A stretch of DNA of 64,000 nucleotides from JBOGUF01 sp050696075 (GCA_050696075.1 JBOGUF010000126.1:62001-126000), one strand, 5' to 3'. Counted from the stretch's first letter, positions 34,929 through 43,264 are shown. Numbers and translations: made by a program. The notes: generated by a model from the sequence alone, not told the origin.

Positions 34929-35873
34929 TCAATCGCCGTCGGTCGGCGTGGTGGGAATGCGCTCACGGCGGCCATACCCTCTCCCGGTCGAGATCGGACC
35001 GACGCGCAGGTTGGTTTCAATCCACTCGACCACTTTGTCGCGGTTCGGCGGGCTCCCGCCCCACCGGCGCTCGGTCACCGCGGCGGCGAGGAGATCGGCC
35101 AGCACCATCAGCGCGTTGTAGGCGATGAGAAAGGTGCCGGCGCGGACCACGTCCGGCGAGAGGACGGCGATCGCGATATCGGCCACCTCTTCCAGTGGCG
35201 AGTGCGGCACGGTGGTGACGCCGATCGTCGTCGCGCCGAAACAACGCGCGAGGCGCAGCATCTCGATCGTGTCGCGGGTGCGCCCCTGGTGAGAGATGCC
35301 GATGACGACATCCTCCGGCCCAACCGCGACGACCTGATTGGAGAAGAGGTCGGGTGTCGCCGGATTGGCCCAGATGCCGCCCCAATTGAGCTTGACCGAC
35401 ACGCCGAGCGCGGAGACGTAGGCCGCGCCATGGCCGATGACCGTCACCCGGCGGGCGTGAGCGATTGCTTCGACCGCCCGCTCGATCTGGTCGAAGTCGA
35501 GGGTGCGCAGCGTCGTCTGTAGCGCCTCGATCTGCCGTTGCACGATCTCGGTCGCCAACCCAGCCAGCCCGCCGTCAGCCGCCGGCGGTTGGATCTGCTC
35601 GAGATCCTTCGTCTCGGTCCGTCCCAGCGACTGGGCAATGCCTTGGACGAGGTCGCGGAAGCCGGGGTAGCCGACGGCGCGGCAGAAGCGGGTCACCGAG
35701 GGGAGGCTGACGCCGCTGGCGGCGGCGACGTCGTAGATCGTCATGCCGAGCATGGCCCACGGGTCGCGCACAATCGTTTCGCCGACGCGGCGCGAGGCAC
35801 CGGAGAGGGCCGGCAGCCGCTGCTCGATCATCGTCAGGCAGTCGATGGACCGAAGGCGAACGGATTGGTCCAT
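34929..35873 (-). CDS. RpiR/MurR-family transcriptional regulator with SIS domain
   Basis: A 314-residue regulator. The N-terminal helix-turn-helix of RpiR type shows RVGETIVRDPWAMLGMTIYD, AAASGVSLPSVTRFCRAVGY and PGFRDLVQ. The C-terminal SIS domain, which binds phosphosugars, contains RRVTVIGHGAAYVSALG and VVIGISHQGRTRDTIEM. It would regulate sugar-phosphate genes in response to a ligand, and may repress itself through the inverted repeat at 35916-35932. Part of its 5' coding region is duplicated at 36857-36916. Target genes are not evident nearby. Confidence 0.9.
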   Translation of the reverse strand: MDQSVRLRSIDCLTMIEQRLPALSGASRRVGETIVRDPWAMLGMTIYDVAAASGVSLPSVTRFCRAVGYPGFRDLVQGIAQSLGRTETKDLEQIQPPAADGGLAGLATEIVQRQIEALQTTLRTLDFDQIERAVEAIAHARRVTVIGHGAAYVSALGVSVKLNWGGIWANPATPDLFSNQVVAVGPEDVVIGISHQGRTRDTIEMLRLARCFGATTIGVTTVPHSPLEEVADIAIAVLSPDVVRAGTFLIAYNALMVLADLLAAAVTERRWGGSPPNRDKVVEWIETNLRVGPISTGRGYGRRERIPTTPTDGD

Positions 35874-35915
35874 AGCGCGCGCGCCCTTGCGCGTTTGTCA
35901 CCGGACGGCGATGTC

Positions 35916-35962
35916 CTGTAACAAAGTTTCAGCAACTATACGCCCTCCGCGCCCACCGTCAA
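35916..35962 (-). promoter_or_regulatory. RpiR-gene promoter with inverted-repeat operator
   Basis: On the minus strand TTGACG (35962-35957), a 16-bp spacer and TATAGT (35940-35935) form a good promoter for the RpiR gene. Just downstream, CTGAAACTTTGTTACAG (35932-35916) is an inverted repeat (six of seven arm positions) over the expected transcription start, a suitable autoregulatory operator. Function is inferred. Confidence 0.5.
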
Positions 35963-35984
35963 GCCCCGATCCTTCCCGTATACT
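35957..35984 (+). promoter_or_regulatory. promoter candidate of vapBC copy 1
   Basis: CGTCAA (35957-35962), a 16-bp spacer and TATACT (35979-35984) precede the first antitoxin gene. The same arrangement, CGTCAA-N16-TATACT, recurs at 36921-36948 before copy 2, which supports the -10 box. The -35 match is weak. Confidence 0.4.
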
Positions 35985-36008
35985 TGATCTCCGGTGAGGA
36001 GGAGAACC

Positions 36009-36236
36009 ATGGTCGCGCTTCCTGATGATCGCCCTGACCCAGGCCCAGATACTCCACCAAGACGCTATCGCATCAATATCCCACCGCCTGAACGTGCAAC
36101 GCCCGAGGAACTCGCGCGGCGCCGCGCCAACCACGAACGCGTGGTCGCGCTACGAGAAAAGATCGGCCCGATCGGCATCTCAACGGATGAACTCATCCAC
36201 GAAGCACGCTGTGAGGCCAATGACTTCGACGACTGA
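36009..36236 (+). CDS. VapB-like antitoxin, copy 1
   Basis: A 75-residue protein starting with ATG and preceded by AGGAGGAG. The Pro-rich N-terminus (PDPGPDTPPRRYRINIPPPE) is followed by a helix (EELARRRANHERVVALREKI) and GPIGISTDELIHEARCE, a tail that would wrap around the PIN toxin. It lacks an obvious ribbon-helix-helix or AbrB domain, so DNA binding is uncertain. It overlaps the toxin start by 17 bp. It is a clear paralog of 36969-37193, which shares the GISTxELIHxxR ending. Confidence 0.7.
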   Translation: MVALPDDRPDPGPDTPPRRYRINIPPPERATPEELARRRANHERVVALREKIGPIGISTDELIHEARCEANDFDD

Positions 36237-36684
36237 TCTGCCTCGCTTCGTGGTCGACGCGTCGGTTGCGATCAAGTGGCAACTGTCAGACGAGCAAGAT
36301 TCTGATGTCGCTGAGCGACTCCTCCGCGACTTTCTTGCCGATCGCGTTCTCCTTATCGCGCCAGATCACATCCGCTACGAAGTAGCCAATGCCCTACGCA
36401 CCGCGGTGCGCACCCGGCGGCTGACCGCCGACGAAGCTCGTGCCGCGCTTGAGCAATTCCTGATCTGGCACATCCCGACCGTTGCCGACGACGATCTCAT
36501 CCTCGCGGGATTCGATCAGTCTACGCGCTTCGGGTGTTCCCTATACGATGCGCTTTACCTGGCCCTTGCCGAACAATCCAATTGCCCGTTAATCTTCGCT
36601 GATCCGCGGCTGCGGAACACCCTCGCGGGCCGATTCCCGCTTGCGCATTGGCTAAGCGACTACCAATCCGCGGCCGACGGCTGA
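36220..36684 (+). CDS. VapC-like PIN-domain toxin, copy 1
   Basis: A 154-residue ribonuclease-type toxin. The PIN acidic residues are seen in FVVDASVAIKWQL, in the Glu of APDHIRYEVANALR, and in FGCSLYDALYLALAEQ with its conserved Asp, followed by LIFADPRLRN. It would cleave RNA when freed from its antitoxin. The ATG at 36220 lies inside the antitoxin gene, so translation is coupled. It is clearly similar to the copy at 37168-37641, with shared blocks throughout but many substitutions, so the duplication is not recent. Confidence 0.85.
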   Translation: MTSTTDLPRFVVDASVAIKWQLSDEQDSDVAERLLRDFLADRVLLIAPDHIRYEVANALRTAVRTRRLTADEARAALEQFLIWHIPTVADDDLILAGFDQSTRFGCSLYDALYLALAEQSNCPLIFADPRLRNTLAGRFPLAHWLSDYQSAADG

Positions 36685-36695
36685 CAGCACCGCCG

Positions 36696-36854
36696 ATGCC
36701 ATCTCCAGACCCGTCCGAACCGGACGTATTGAAGACATCGGCCGTCCACTACGACGGCGCCTACTACGCCGCCATCGGCGACTTCCTCGGCGAGCGCTAC
36801 CTCGACGACCGCTTTACCAAGGGCACGATCCCGGCTGGCCGGGATCGTGGATAG
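36696..36854 (+). pseudogene. 5' fragment of a duplicated methyltransferase gene
   Basis: The stretch encoding VHYDGAYYAAIGDFLGERYL and FTKGTI is almost identical to the start of the intact methyltransferase at 37638-38393. It breaks off after GGGCACGAT near 36826 and ends in unrelated residues. It marks the right edge of the first unit of a tandem duplication and has no independent function. Confidence 0.75.
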
Positions 36855-36856
36855 CC

Positions 36857-36916
36857 TACGGGTCGCGCACGATCTTCTCGGCGCCGCGGCGCGAGGCGCC
36901 AGCCAGGGCCGGCGGT
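36857..36916 (-). pseudogene. fragment of a duplicated RpiR gene start
   Basis: On the minus strand this piece would encode RPALAGASRRGAEKIVRDP, matching LPALSGASRRVGETIVRDP near the start of the RpiR protein encoded at 34929-35873. It is all that remains of a second RpiR copy and marks the left edge of the second duplication unit. Confidence 0.65.
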
Positions 36917-36968
36917 CGGGCGTCAAATCCTCGTCCGTCCCGTATACTGGAAGGAAAGGAGGACGACG

Positions 36969-37193
36969 ATGGCGCTGCCACACAATCGTCCATTGCGCTC
37001 TCCCGAACTCGAAACCGCCCTCGCGAGAATCGAGTTGCCGCCCGAAGTGCCTGTCACGGAGGACGAGATCGCTCGTCGGCGTGCCCTCTATGACGAAGCC
37101 ATGGCACTCGTCGCGGAAATGCGTCCGCTCGGGATCTCGACGGCTGAGCTCATACATCAGGTGCGCGGTGAGGAAGATTGTACCGATTGCTGA
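36969..37193 (+). CDS. VapB-like antitoxin, copy 2
   Basis: A 74-residue antitoxin paralogous to 36009-36236. The shared features are a Pro-rich segment (IELPPEVPVTEDE), a central helix (IARRRALYDEAMALVAEMRP) and the ending LGISTAELIHQVRGEED. AAGGAGG lies directly upstream of the ATG, and the promoter box TATACT is at 36943-36948. It overlaps the second toxin start by 26 bp. Cross-neutralisation with copy 1 is possible but cannot be judged from sequence. Confidence 0.7.
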   Translation: MALPHNRPLRSPELETALARIELPPEVPVTEDEIARRRALYDEAMALVAEMRPLGISTAELIHQVRGEEDCTDC

Positions 37194-37641
37194 GCGTCCA
37201 CGGTTCGTCGTGGACGCGTCAGTTGCGGCCATGTGGCAGCTTCGAGATGAGGAGCACGTCGCGGCCGCCGCGGGTCTGCTTCAGGACTTCCGAGAGGGGC
37301 ACATCCGCCTGATCGCGCCAGTTCACCTGAAGTTTGAGGTTCCCAGCGCCATCCGCAAAGCGTGGCGCACGGGTCGTGTGACGGAAGAACAGGCCCGGCG
37401 GGCCATTGCGGTTTTTTTGAGGTGGAATGTTCCTACTGTCGACGATGATGATTTGATTACCGCTGCCTTCGAATACACCGTGCAGTTTGGTTGCTCGCTG
37501 TATGACGGTCTGTATCTGGCCCTTGCCGAACGCATTGCGTGCCCATTTATTTTTGCCGATGGCCGACTACGAAACGCCATCCGGGGTCGATTTCCCCTCG
37601 CGCTGTGGCTCCCCGACTATACGCTGGCGGCCGAGCGGTGA
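37168..37641 (+). CDS. VapC-like PIN-domain toxin, copy 2
   Basis: A 157-residue PIN-domain protein with FVVDASVAAMWQL, APVHLKFEVPSAIR, DDDDLITAAFEYTVQFGCSL with YDGLYLALAE, and FIFADGRLRN. The acidic PIN residues are present, so it should be an active ribonuclease. It starts with GTG at 37168 inside the antitoxin gene and ends overlapping the methyltransferase start by 4 bp. It is the second of a duplicated pair and retains the original methyltransferase neighbour. Confidence 0.83.
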   Translation: MRKIVPIAERPRFVVDASVAAMWQLRDEEHVAAAAGLLQDFREGHIRLIAPVHLKFEVPSAIRKAWRTGRVTEEQARRAIAVFLRWNVPTVDDDDLITAAFEYTVQFGCSLYDGLYLALAERIACPFIFADGRLRNAIRGRFPLALWLPDYTLAAER

Positions 37642-38393
37642 CGTCGCGGCCAGACGATCCGCCGTCCCTCCACTACGACGGCGCCTACTACGCCGCCATC
37701 GGCGACTTCCTCGGTGAACGCTACCTCGACTACGGCTTCACCAAGGGCACGATTCAGGAAGTCGACTTTCTCGTCGAACTGCTGGGATTGCCGGACGACG
37801 CCCGCATCCTCGACGTCGGCCGCGGGCCGGGACGGCACAGTTTAGAGCCGGCGCGGCGGGCCTACCGCACCCTCGGCATCGACATTTCCCGCGCCTTCTT
37901 CGAGATCGCCTCGCGGCAGGCGGCGGAGGAGGGGTTGCCGGCCGAGTTCGTCGTGGCCGATGTGCGGGCAATGACCTTCGATCGCGAGTTCGACGCCGCC
38001 ATCTGCCTCCGCGAGGGCGCGTTCGGCCTGGCCGGGAACGAGGACGGACACCGCCAGGTGCTCGCCGGCATCCATCGCGCCCCGCGGCCGGGCGCGCCCT
38101 TCGTCCTGACCGCGCTCAACGCCGTCGCCGCCGCCCGCAACGCCGAAGAGGTCGACGCCTTCGACCCCTACACCTGCACGACCGTCGTCCGGGAGCGGGC
38201 CGAAGGAGCCGGCGGCGAGACGCGGGAGGTCGAATACTTCACGACCGCCTTCACCTACCGCGAGCTCACCTGGCTCCTCGCCGATGCCGGGTTCGCGGTC
38301 GAGGCCGGCTACGGCTGCGTCGCCGGCCACTTCGCCCGCAAGCCGCTCGACGTCGACGACATCGAAATCATGATGGTGGCGCGGCGGGCGTGA
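37638..38393 (+). CDS. class I SAM-dependent methyltransferase
   Basis: A 251-residue methyltransferase. Motif I reads ILDVGRGPGRHSLEPARR, where relatives usually have Cys after VG and Leu in place of the Pro, so it carries two unusual substitutions. Later motifs include FVVADVRAMTFDREFDAAIC and APRPGAPFVLTALN. The target is unknown. It begins with GTG overlapping the second PIN toxin by 4 bp, and its end overlaps the convergent LacI gene by 26 bp. The first ~40 codons are duplicated at 36696-36854. Confidence 0.8.
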   Translation: MTSRPDDPPSLHYDGAYYAAIGDFLGERYLDYGFTKGTIQEVDFLVELLGLPDDARILDVGRGPGRHSLEPARRAYRTLGIDISRAFFEIASRQAAEEGLPAEFVVADVRAMTFDREFDAAICLREGAFGLAGNEDGHRQVLAGIHRAPRPGAPFVLTALNAVAAARNAEEVDAFDPYTCTTVVRERAEGAGGETREVEYFTTAFTYRELTWLLADAGFAVEAGYGCVAGHFARKPLDVDDIEIMMVARRA

Positions 38394-39414
38394 CCACGGC
38401 CACCGACCCGCGCTCGATCAACGTCGTCGGGATCGTCCAGCGCATCCGCGCCGGGATCTCGTCCTCGGTCCCGTCGATTAACCGGGAAAGCCGCTCGAAG
38501 GCGACGCGGCCCATCGTCTCCCCCGGTACGTGCACCGTCGTCACGGGCGGATCGAGCACCCGGCCGGCCTCGATGTCGTCGAACCCGACGATGGAGACAT
38601 CCCCGGGAACCGTCAATCCTCGCTCCGCCACCGCCCGGTAGGCGCCGACCGCGGCCTTGTCGCTGACCGCGAAGACGGCGGTCGGCGGGTTGGGCAGGTC
38701 GAGCAATTGGCGCATCTCTCCGTACCCCTTGTCTTCGCCGTGGGAGACGCGCGGCGGCGTCATCGCCGGCTCCGGCCAAAGACCGGCGTGCGCCATCGCC
38801 AGCATATAGCCGGCCAGGCGCTCGCTCAGGGTCCAGTACTTCGACGGCCCACGAATGAAGCCGATTCGCCGGTGTCCCATCTCCTGCAAATGCTTGGTCG
38901 CCGCGTAGGCGCCGGCCAGGTTGTCCGGCACGACCGAGGGCAGGTCGAGTCCAGGCACGAAGTGATCGACCATCACCACCGGCAGCCGGGTGTCAATGGC
39001 TGCCTGCACCCACTCCAGGCTAAGGTCGCCCCCGCCCAGAATGATCACGCCGCCGACCGCGCCGCGCGCCCAATGCCCGTGCTCGGGATGATCCTCCGGG
39101 CTGACGAACTCCATCGCGATCCGGTAGCCGCGCTGGCGTGCCGCCGCCTCGAGTCCTTGCAGGATCGGCTTGTTGAAGGGGTCCGAGGTCGGCGCCACCG
39201 GCAGCCGCTCGACGACGACGCTGACAATCGGTGGAGCGCTCGCCGCGCGCCGCTCGGGTCGCTCATAACCGAGCGCGGTCGCCGCTTCGAGCACGCGCGC
39301 CCGCGTCGCCGCGCCGACCCCCTCCTTGCCGTTGAGCGCCAGCGAAATGCTCCCCAGCGACAAACCGGTTTCCCGCGCGATGTCTTGCAGCCTGACTCTC
39401 TGCCGCTGTTCCAT
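38368..39414 (-). CDS. LacI-family transcriptional regulator
   Basis: A 348-residue repressor with the N-terminal LacI helix-turn-helix (VRLQDIARETGLSLGSISLA, LNGKEGVGAATRARVLEAA) and a periplasmic-binding-protein-like sensor domain (MGHRRIGFIRGP, FAVSDKAAVGAYRA, VSIVGFDDIE). It would bind sugar ligands and control the adjacent ABC transporter operon on the same strand and the divergent GH116 gene. I chose the ATG at 39414 so that the HTH sits at the N-terminus. The palindrome at 43083-43101 is its likely operator, by inference. Confidence 0.9.
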   Translation of the reverse strand: MEQRQRVRLQDIARETGLSLGSISLALNGKEGVGAATRARVLEAATALGYERPERRAASAPPIVSVVVERLPVAPTSDPFNKPILQGLEAAARQRGYRIAMEFVSPEDHPEHGHWARGAVGGVIILGGGDLSLEWVQAAIDTRLPVVMVDHFVPGLDLPSVVPDNLAGAYAATKHLQEMGHRRIGFIRGPSKYWTLSERLAGYMLAMAHAGLWPEPAMTPPRVSHGEDKGYGEMRQLLDLPNPPTAVFAVSDKAAVGAYRAVAERGLTVPGDVSIVGFDDIEAGRVLDPPVTTVHVPGETMGRVAFERLSRLIDGTEDEIPARMRWTIPTTLIERGSVAVVTPAAPPS

Positions 39415-39619
39415 TCTGGTCCCCACGACTCTCCGCGCTTCCTCGATTCCTATCGCGATCATCTGCTGATCGAGCCGCGGCCGACGCCACGGCGCGTGCT
39501 GATCCCCGGCCCGGGGTTCGTCGCCGAGCATCCAAGTGACCGCATCGGAGGTGGTCCGGCGTGAATCGGCGGGCAAGATATACCACGAGCGGTCCGCCGG
39601 CGCGGGTTCGTGCCGGTCG

Positions 39620-40522
39620 TCACCCTTTCAAGCCGGTCTGCGTGATGCCCGTGATGAACCAGCGCTGGGCGACGAGGAAGAGCACCAGCACCGGCAGGAT
39701 CGACAGCGCCACCGCCGCCATCACGACCGAAGCGTTGCCGCTCGCCATGTAGCCCCGCAGCGCCGTAATACCGAGCGGCAGCGTCATCTTTTCCCAGGTA
39801 TTGAGGAAGATCAGCGGGTAGAAATAGGCGTTCCAGGTCGTGTTGACGTTGATGATCGCCAGCGCCGCCAGCGACGGTCCCGCCAGCGGCAACGCGATCT
39901 GGCGAAAGGTCGTCCACGGCCCTGCCCCGTCCACCTTCGCCGCGTCCAACAGGTCTTGGGGCATGGTCAGGAAGAACTGCCGCATCAAAAAGACACCGAA
40001 GGCGCTGGTCAACGACGGCAGAATCAGCGAGAGATGATTATCGATCAGCCCCAAATTTCGCATCAGGATGAAGAGTGGGATCACCGTCACCTGATTCGGC
40101 ACCATCAGCGACGCCAGCAACAGGATGAAGAGCGCGTTGCGGAAGGGAAAACGCAGGCGGGCAAACGCGAACCCGGCCAGCGAGCAGGTGATGAGCTGGC
40201 CGAGCGTAACCACCAGCGTGATCTTGACACTGTTGTAGGCGAAGGTCAGGACGGGAACGTTGGAGTCGAAGACGGCGCGATAGTTCTCCCACCGCCATTC
40301 GGTCGGCAGCCAGTCCGGCGGCAGTTGGTACGACTGGCTGGTCGGCCGCAGCGACGTCGAGAACATCCAGACGAAGGGCAAAAAGACGATGACCGCCACG
40401 ATGCTGACCGCGACCAGCACGATCAGGTTCCCCAGGCCGTACCGGCGGACCCGCCAGGCGAGGCTGCCAATGCCGGCCACGGCGGTCGGCGTCCGCGGTT
40501 CCGGTTGCGTCGCGACGTTCAT
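39620..40522 (-). CDS. carbohydrate ABC transporter permease (MalG-type)
   Basis: A 300-residue inner-membrane permease with six helices and the cytoplasmic EAA loop seen as LLDAAKVDGAGPWTTFRQIALPL. The SLRPTSQSYQLPPDWLP segment after the first helix is typical of MalG-type subunits. With the partner at 40532 it forms the channel for a sugar importer. No ATPase gene lies in this operon, so a shared MsmX-type ATPase encoded elsewhere is inferred. It starts 9 bp after the upstream permease. Confidence 0.92.
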   Translation of the reverse strand: MNVATQPEPRTPTAVAGIGSLAWRVRRYGLGNLIVLVAVSIVAVIVFLPFVWMFSTSLRPTSQSYQLPPDWLPTEWRWENYRAVFDSNVPVLTFAYNSVKITLVVTLGQLITCSLAGFAFARLRFPFRNALFILLLASLMVPNQVTVIPLFILMRNLGLIDNHLSLILPSLTSAFGVFLMRQFFLTMPQDLLDAAKVDGAGPWTTFRQIALPLAGPSLAALAIINVNTTWNAYFYPLIFLNTWEKMTLPLGITALRGYMASGNASVVMAAVALSILPVLVLFLVAQRWFITGITQTGLKG

Positions 40523-40531
40523 CGCCCTTGC

Positions 40532-41470
40532 TCACTCATAATGCACCCAGCGCCGGCCCAGGCGGAATTGGACGAGCGTCAACGCCATGATGACCAAGAA
40601 AAGCGTCATCGCCACGGCCGAGGCGTACCCCATCTCGAACGACTCGAAGGCCGACTCCCGCAGGTACATGACGATGCTGCGCGTGGCGTCGCCCGGTCCG
40701 CCCGTGGTCAGCACGATGATCGAGTCGAAGACCTGCAACGCCCCGATCGCGAAGATGACGACCAGGAAGAACAACGTCGGCGTCAACAGTGGCAGCGTGA
40801 TCTGGCGGAACCGCTGCCACGGGCTGGCGCCGTCGAGCGCGGCGGCCTCGTGGTAGACCTCCGGGATGTTCTGTAGACCGGCCAGGCAGACAAGCATGGC
40901 AAAGCCGGCGTTCTTCCAGACGTCCATGATGATGACTGAGGGCATCGCCCAGCCGCGATCGCTCAGCCAGGAGATCGGCCCGATCCCGATTTGGGCGAGG
41001 TAGTAGTTGATGACCCCGAGGTCCTTTTGGTAGAGGTGCTGCCAGATGATCGCGACGTAGACGTGCGCGACCAGGACCGGGAAGAAGAACGAAACTCGGA
41101 AGAGATAGCGGACCAGCCGCGGCATCGCCCGGTTCAACAGCACGGCCAGCAGCAGCCCCACGCCGATATTGAGCGCGACCGCGAAGATGGCGAAGACGAA
41201 GGTGTTGCGGTAGACGGTGTGGAGCCGCGTGTCGTCGAGCAGCCGGTCGTAGTTCTCGAACCCGATGTAGGTCGGTGGGCTGAGCGCGTCGTATTCGGTG
41301 AGACTGAGGCCGATGGCGGCGAAGAGCGGGCCGACGACGAACGCGGTGTAGCCGACGAAGGTGGGCAGGATGAAGAGATAGCCGCTGATCGCCTCGCGCC
41401 GGCTCTGCTTCGCCAGCCACCGCCCACCGACCCACGATCCTCGCCGCGCCGCAACAGGCGTCGCCGCCAC
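40532..41470 (-). CDS. carbohydrate ABC transporter permease (MalF/UgpA-type)
   Basis: A 312-residue permease with six membrane helices. The N-terminal segment FILPTFVGYTAFVVGPLFAA and the EAA loop YHEAAALDGASPWQRFRQIT with LPLLTP identify the MalF/UgpA family. It pairs with the MalG-type permease 9 bp downstream and with the binding protein at 41681-43027, which is separated by a 210-bp gap holding two repeats. The operon order is binding protein, MalF-type, MalG-type. Confidence 0.92.
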   Translation of the reverse strand: MAATPVAARRGSWVGGRWLAKQSRREAISGYLFILPTFVGYTAFVVGPLFAAIGLSLTEYDALSPPTYIGFENYDRLLDDTRLHTVYRNTFVFAIFAVALNIGVGLLLAVLLNRAMPRLVRYLFRVSFFFPVLVAHVYVAIIWQHLYQKDLGVINYYLAQIGIGPISWLSDRGWAMPSVIIMDVWKNAGFAMLVCLAGLQNIPEVYHEAAALDGASPWQRFRQITLPLLTPTLFFLVVIFAIGALQVFDSIIVLTTGGPGDATRSIVMYLRESAFESFEMGYASAVAMTLFLVIMALTLVQFRLGRRWVHYE

Positions 41471-41512
41471 CGGCCCCTCCTCCTCGTCCGCCTTCCCTGG
41501 CTTGGCTCCCCC

Positions 41513-41590
41513 CCGTCATTCCGAGCTTGCGAGGAATCGTCCCGTTCCTTCTATCAAGGCGAGATTCCTCTCTGCGATCGGAATGACGGG
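41513..41590. repeat. dispersed ~80-bp imperfect palindrome, copy B
   Basis: Outer arms CCCCGTCATTCCGA and TCGGAATGACGGGG pair almost perfectly, with inner arms GCGAGGAATC and GCGAGATTCCTC. It is the cleanest of three related copies (the others are 26826-26907 and 61059-61137). It lies between the binding-protein and permease genes and could form a long hairpin in the operon message. Confidence 0.65.
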
Positions 41591-41623
41591 GTGGACGATC
41601 GGCACGACGGGTTCTCGTTCTCC

Positions 41624-41671
41624 TTGCCGCCTTGCCGCCTCGCCGCCTTGCCGCCTTGCCGCCTCGCCGCC
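41624..41671. repeat. 8-bp tandem repeat (TTGCCGCC/TCGCCGCC)
   Basis: Six direct copies of an 8-bp unit, alternating TTGCCGCC and TCGCCGCC, end 10 bp before the stop codon of the binding-protein gene. It is noncoding. Slippage could change the spacing to the permease genes, but no regulatory role is visible. Confidence 0.6.
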
Positions 41672-41680
41672 CCTGCCGCC

Positions 41681-43027
41681 CTACGACTGGAGCTTCTCCA
41701 TCGCCGCCGAGAGCTCCTCGTGGGCCGCTTTGAGACCGTCCTCGGGCGAGGCGCCGCCGCTCATGATCTCGCCCATGTGGCGCATGAAGATCGACTCGAA
41801 CTCGTTGAAGTTCGGCGGCGACGGCACCGGCTTGGTGTCGTTGAGGCTCTCATAGAAGATCGCCGCATTCGCCGGAATGGCGAGGAATTCCGGGGTCTCC
41901 GCCGCCGAGCGCAACGCCGGGATACTCGCGCCCGCGTTGGCTAGCGCGGTGTTGGTGTCGAGGTTGGTGAACTCCCGAATCAACTCCCAGGCCAGCGCCT
42001 TGTTCTCGCTGGAAGGACTGATCCCCCAGCCACCGATGCCGTGGATGCTCGTCGCCGCCGTCTTGCGCGGCCAGTACTGCACGTCGAAGTCCGTGAACTC
42101 GGCGGCGAGGAACCCCGACACGGGCCAACGCCCCCACCCGCTCATCGCCAGCTTGCCCGCGGAAAAGAGCTGCCCGGTGTCGGTCCCCTCGACGCTGGGC
42201 GCTACCCCGTGGACATGGATCAGGTCGTGGATGAAGGTGACCGTCTCGAGCACCGTTGGATCGTTCAGGTTCGATGCGGTCCAGTCCTCGGTCAGCGGAT
42301 AGGTGCCGTTCGTGAGGAACCACGGCACCAGGCCGAAGGTAAAGAAAGGGATGCCGAACCCATAGACCTTGTCCCCGCCCTCGCCCGTGGTCAGCGCCCG
42401 CGCCGCGGCCAGGAAGTCGTCCCAGGTCCACTCCGCGGCGGGCGGGTCCAGGCCGGCCTCGGCGAAGAGCTTGGGGTTGTAATAGATGACCATGTTGTTC
42501 CATTCGATCGGGATTTGATAGAGCTGGCCGTCGACGGTGAAGGCATCCTTCAGCGGCTGCGCCATCTCCTCGTCGAGCCGCGCCTGCATCTCGGCGTCCG
42601 CGGCGACGAGTTCGTTGAGCGGCTCGAGCAACTCCTTGTCAATGAGGAGCCGCGTCCCCTCGATGGCGACGTGGATCAGGTCGGGAGCCCGGCCACCGGC
42701 AATCTGCGTGGTGAGCTTGTTGGCGTAGTCGCTCCACCCCTCGACCGGCGTGAAGTTGTCGTTGACCCTGACGTTCGGGTACCGCTCGTTGAAGCGCGCG
42801 ATGGCTTCCGCGTAGATCCGTTGCTCGACCTCACCACCGTAATTGAAGGTACTGAGCTCCGCCTCGGTATCCGCCGCCGGCGACTCACCTTGCGCGGCCG
42901 CGCCCATGATGCCGCGACGCCCACCAACCGCGGCCAGCAGACCGGCCGCGCCTGCCGACGTCACCAGATGCCTGCGCGTGATCGTGCCCTGCTCGAGGTC
43001 CATCGGTGCCGGACGCCGACCTGCCAT
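41681..43027 (-). CDS. ABC transporter sugar-binding protein, Tat-exported
   Basis: A 448-residue family 1 extracellular solute-binding protein. The N-terminus has a twin-arginine signal (ITRRHLVTSAGAAGLLAAVG) cut after AAAQGES. The mature protein shows FNYGGEVEQRIYAEAIARFN, the sugar-binding WNNMVIYYNPKLFAEAGLDP and WGISPSSENKALAWEL. It captures an oligosaccharide or glycoside outside the cell and delivers it to the two permeases. No lipobox Cys is present. The start is the ATG at 43027. Its promoter and operator lie at 43075-43104. Confidence 0.92.
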   Translation of the reverse strand: MAGRRPAPMDLEQGTITRRHLVTSAGAAGLLAAVGGRRGIMGAAAQGESPAADTEAELSTFNYGGEVEQRIYAEAIARFNERYPNVRVNDNFTPVEGWSDYANKLTTQIAGGRAPDLIHVAIEGTRLLIDKELLEPLNELVAADAEMQARLDEEMAQPLKDAFTVDGQLYQIPIEWNNMVIYYNPKLFAEAGLDPPAAEWTWDDFLAAARALTTGEGGDKVYGFGIPFFTFGLVPWFLTNGTYPLTEDWTASNLNDPTVLETVTFIHDLIHVHGVAPSVEGTDTGQLFSAGKLAMSGWGRWPVSGFLAAEFTDFDVQYWPRKTAATSIHGIGGWGISPSSENKALAWELIREFTNLDTNTALANAGASIPALRSAAETPEFLAIPANAAIFYESLNDTKPVPSPPNFNEFESIFMRHMGEIMSGGASPEDGLKAAHEELSAAMEKLQS

Positions 43028-43074
43028 GGATCGCTCCTCTCACGCTCGTGCCACAAGCCATTTTCGGGAGTCTC

Positions 43075-43104
43075 AGCCTATCACCAATTCCTAAAATTGG
43101 TCAA
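43075..43104 (-). promoter_or_regulatory. promoter of the sugar ABC operon with palindromic operator
   Basis: On the minus strand TTGACC (43104-43099), an 18-bp spacer and TAGGCT (43080-43075) form the promoter. The perfect inverted repeat ACCAATT-N5-AATTGGT (43083-43101) fills the spacer and touches the -35 box, the classic position of a repressor site. The LacI protein encoded at 38368-39414 is the obvious candidate to bind it. That link is inferred. Confidence 0.6.
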
Positions 43105-43264
43105 GACCTTTAGATGAAAATCAGCAAACATCGGGTAAACATCTTGTGAATCACGCCGCGATTCGATATCGTGGGCGCCGTGAGCCGCGGCCGTCGGCGG
43201 GCCACCGCCGTCCGCGACGCCGAAGCCGTCCAGCGTGACGCGTTGCGCGAAGGGAGATAATGAC

